A stretch of 15,840 nucleotides of DNA from Bryobacteraceae bacterium (GTDB taxonomy: Bacteria > Acidobacteriota > Terriglobia > Bryobacterales > Bryobacteraceae), in the NCBI GenBank assembly GCA_025350445.1, contig JANXXV010000522.1, forward strand, positions 1-15,840, written 5' to 3'. A program made the position numbers and the translations under genes. Below, in pieces: positions 14,784 through 15,840 of the stretch. The notes beneath the pieces were generated by a model, which was not told where the DNA came from, made no database searches, and saw only the letters and a program-made list of their open reading frames with translations. The stretch's first letter is position 1; each line of letters opens with the position of its first letter.

Positions 14784-15365
14784 TCAGATCTCTATCTTCG
14801 TCCCCAGCACTACCAGAAATTTGGCGAGCCACTCGGGATGCGCCGGCCAGGCGGGGGCGGTAACCAGATTGCCGTCCACCTGTGCCTGGTCGACCGGGAT
14901 ATCCGCATAGGTGCCTCCGGCGGCCGTGACTTCCGGTCCAACGGCGGGGTAGGCGCTCACGCACCGGCCTTTCAGAATGCCCGCCGCGGCCAGAATCTGG
15001 GCGCCGTGGCACACCGCCGCGATGGGCTTGTTGGCGTCAGCGAAGTGGCGGACAATTTCCAGGACTTTCTGGTTGAGGCGAAGGTATTCCGGAGCGCGTC
15101 CACCCGGGATCAGCAGCGCGTCGTAGCTTTCGGGACGCACTTCGTCGAAGGTGGCATTGAGGGCAAAATGGTGTCCCGGTTTTTCGCTGTAAGTCTGATC
15201 GCCTTCAAAGTCGTGGATGGCGGTGCGCACGGTCTGCCCCGCCTTTTTGCCCGGGCAAACGGCGAAAACGTCATGCCCAACCATTAACAAGGCCTGAAAC
15301 GGCACCATTGCCTCGTAATCTTCTACGTAATCTCCAACTAACATCAGGATCGATTTTCTAGCCAT
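14784..15365 (-). CDS. DJ-1/PfpI-family protein
   Basis: The 193-residue protein has the class I glutamine amidotransferase-like fold of DJ-1/PfpI. The nucleophile elbow AAVCHG gives Cys119-His120. An acidic residue that tunes the cysteine is at E15 (GDYVEDYEA), and the [11 protein letters not shown] loop is at 87-96. The PAWPAHPEW near the C-terminus is typical of the intracellular protease/deglycase/chaperone subgroup. Known activities in the family range from peptidase and glyoxalase to covalent stress chaperone, so the exact reaction stays open. The start at 15365 (ATG, AAGGA five bases upstream) overlaps the transporter stop by eight bases. A frame open from 15383 adds six residues inside the transporter gene and is less likely. 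It is the middle gene of a tight three-gene group. Confidence 0.93.
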   Translation of the reverse strand: MARKSILMLVGDYVEDYEAMVPFQALLMVGHDVFAVCPGKKAGQTVRTAIHDFEGDQTYSEKPGHHFALNATFDEVRPESYDALLIPGGRAPEYLRLNQKVLEIVRHFADANKPIAAVCHGAQILAAAGILKGRCVSAYPAVGPEVTAAGGTYADIPVDQAQVDGNLVTAPAWPAHPEWLAKFLVVLGTKIEI

Positions 15366-15840
15366 CTTGTTCCTTCGCGGCAATGCTCACCAGGGCCGCT
15401 GCCAGCGCGCTCAATAACACTATGACAGATAGACCTACACGAAGATTGGTCCATTGCGAAACGAACCCAATCGCCGGCGGCCCGACCAGAAAGCCCATAT
15501 AACCGATTCCGCTGACGGTGGCGACACCGGCGCCCTCGCTCATCGATTTGATTTTTCCGCCGGCGGCGAACACCAGCGGAATAATGGAAGAAAAACCCGC
15601 ACCCGCCAGCGCAAACCCAGGCAGCGCCCAATAGGGTGATTGGACCAACAAGGTTGACGCCAGCCCGCACGCGGCCAGGATACCTCCACCGCGGATAGTC
15701 CATGCGGCTCCCAGGCGAACGGTGATGGCGTCTCCGAATAATCGAAAGATTGCCATGGAGGCACAGAAGATGGCGTAACCGGCGGCGGCTAAACCGGGAC
15801 CTGCCTGGAGGACTTCTTTCAGGTAAATGGCGGTCCAATC
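15358..15840 (-). CDS. MFS transporter, C-terminal part (cut by window edge)
   Basis: The frame is open from the right edge (15840) to a TAG at 15358, giving 160 residues without a start. The first 35 or so residues ([20 protein letters not shown] then [17 protein letters not shown]) are the central MFS pattern D-W...YL...GAS...A..GY..F...M...R..GD, the loop region between helices 7 and 8. Hydrophobic segments of helix length follow, with [20 protein letters not shown] and [20 protein letters not shown]. This is the second half of a 12-helix major facilitator transporter in the inner membrane. Substrate unknown. An ATG at 15756 is internal. The stop overlaps the start of the DJ-1/PfpI gene. 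Confidence 0.88.
   Translation of the reverse strand, partial: DWTAIYLKEVLQAGPGLAAAGYAIFCASMAIFRLFGDAITVRLGAAWTIRGGGILAACGLASTLLVQSPYWALPGFALAGAGFSSIIPLVFAAGGKIKSMSEGAGVATVSGIGYMGFLVGPPAIGFVSQWTNLRVGLSVIVLLSALAAALVSIAAKEQDG

Noticed and set aside
15344..15838. 164-codon minus-strand frame at the right edge
   Set aside because: It is out of frame with the MFS transporter, which has clear hydrophobic helices and MFS motifs in the neighbouring frame.

Overview
The window looks like a piece of an Acidobacteria-type chromosome, most like the Solibacter/Bryobacter group. This is inferred from the moderately high GC, the metK-ahcY-tig-clpX order, and the secreted or Tat-exported versions of sugar-acid enzymes, WG-repeat and START-like proteins that are common there. 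No rRNA or tRNA marker is present, so the taxonomic call is soft. Most genes lie on the minus strand.

Layout, left to right. (1) 1-3941, minus: a housekeeping run read as metK -> ahcY -> tig -> clpX (clpX cut by the window edge), covering SAM synthesis, SAH hydrolysis, nascent-chain folding and the Clp unfoldase. (2) 4117-5946, minus: a decayed glycosylation locus. A GT4 glycosyltransferase is broken by one in-frame TAG. Behind it lies a mosaic of three gene pieces (GT4 N-terminus, GT1-type glycosyltransferase middle, cupin C-terminus) with two frame breaks at T4 runs. (3) 5947-6399: mostly empty, with a 25-codon remnant of an excisionase-type HTH gene on the plus strand. (4) 6400-9664, minus: a three-gene cluster of a Tat-signal mannonate-dehydratase-like enolase-superfamily enzyme, an RraA-family protein and an HpcH/HpaI aldolase. 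All three carry export signals. The first gene is frameshifted by a perfect 7-bp tandem duplication. A divergent SDR dehydrogenase (9793-10602, plus) and a START/SRPBCC-like exported protein (10677-11510, plus) follow. (5) 11536-13236, minus: an Hsp20 gene with an unusual N-terminal domain and a downstream eRF1-like (baeRF) gene, headed by a leader in which the ribosome binding site can be masked by a small hairpin. (6) 13237-13624: no gene, but dense inverted repeats. (7) 13625-15840, minus: MFS transporter (cut by the edge) -> DJ-1/PfpI protein -> WG-repeat protein, tightly spaced.

The most interesting themes are the apparently extracytoplasmic sugar-acid pathway (dehydratase, two aldolase-type enzymes, divergent dehydrogenase), the candidate RNA thermometer on hsp20, and the concentration of gene-breaking lesions (one amber codon, two T-run frameshifts, a 7-bp duplication, a truncated HTH gene) between 4.1 and 8.7 kb while the flanking genes are intact. 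Either this stretch is truly decaying or the assembly contains errors; read-level checks would decide.
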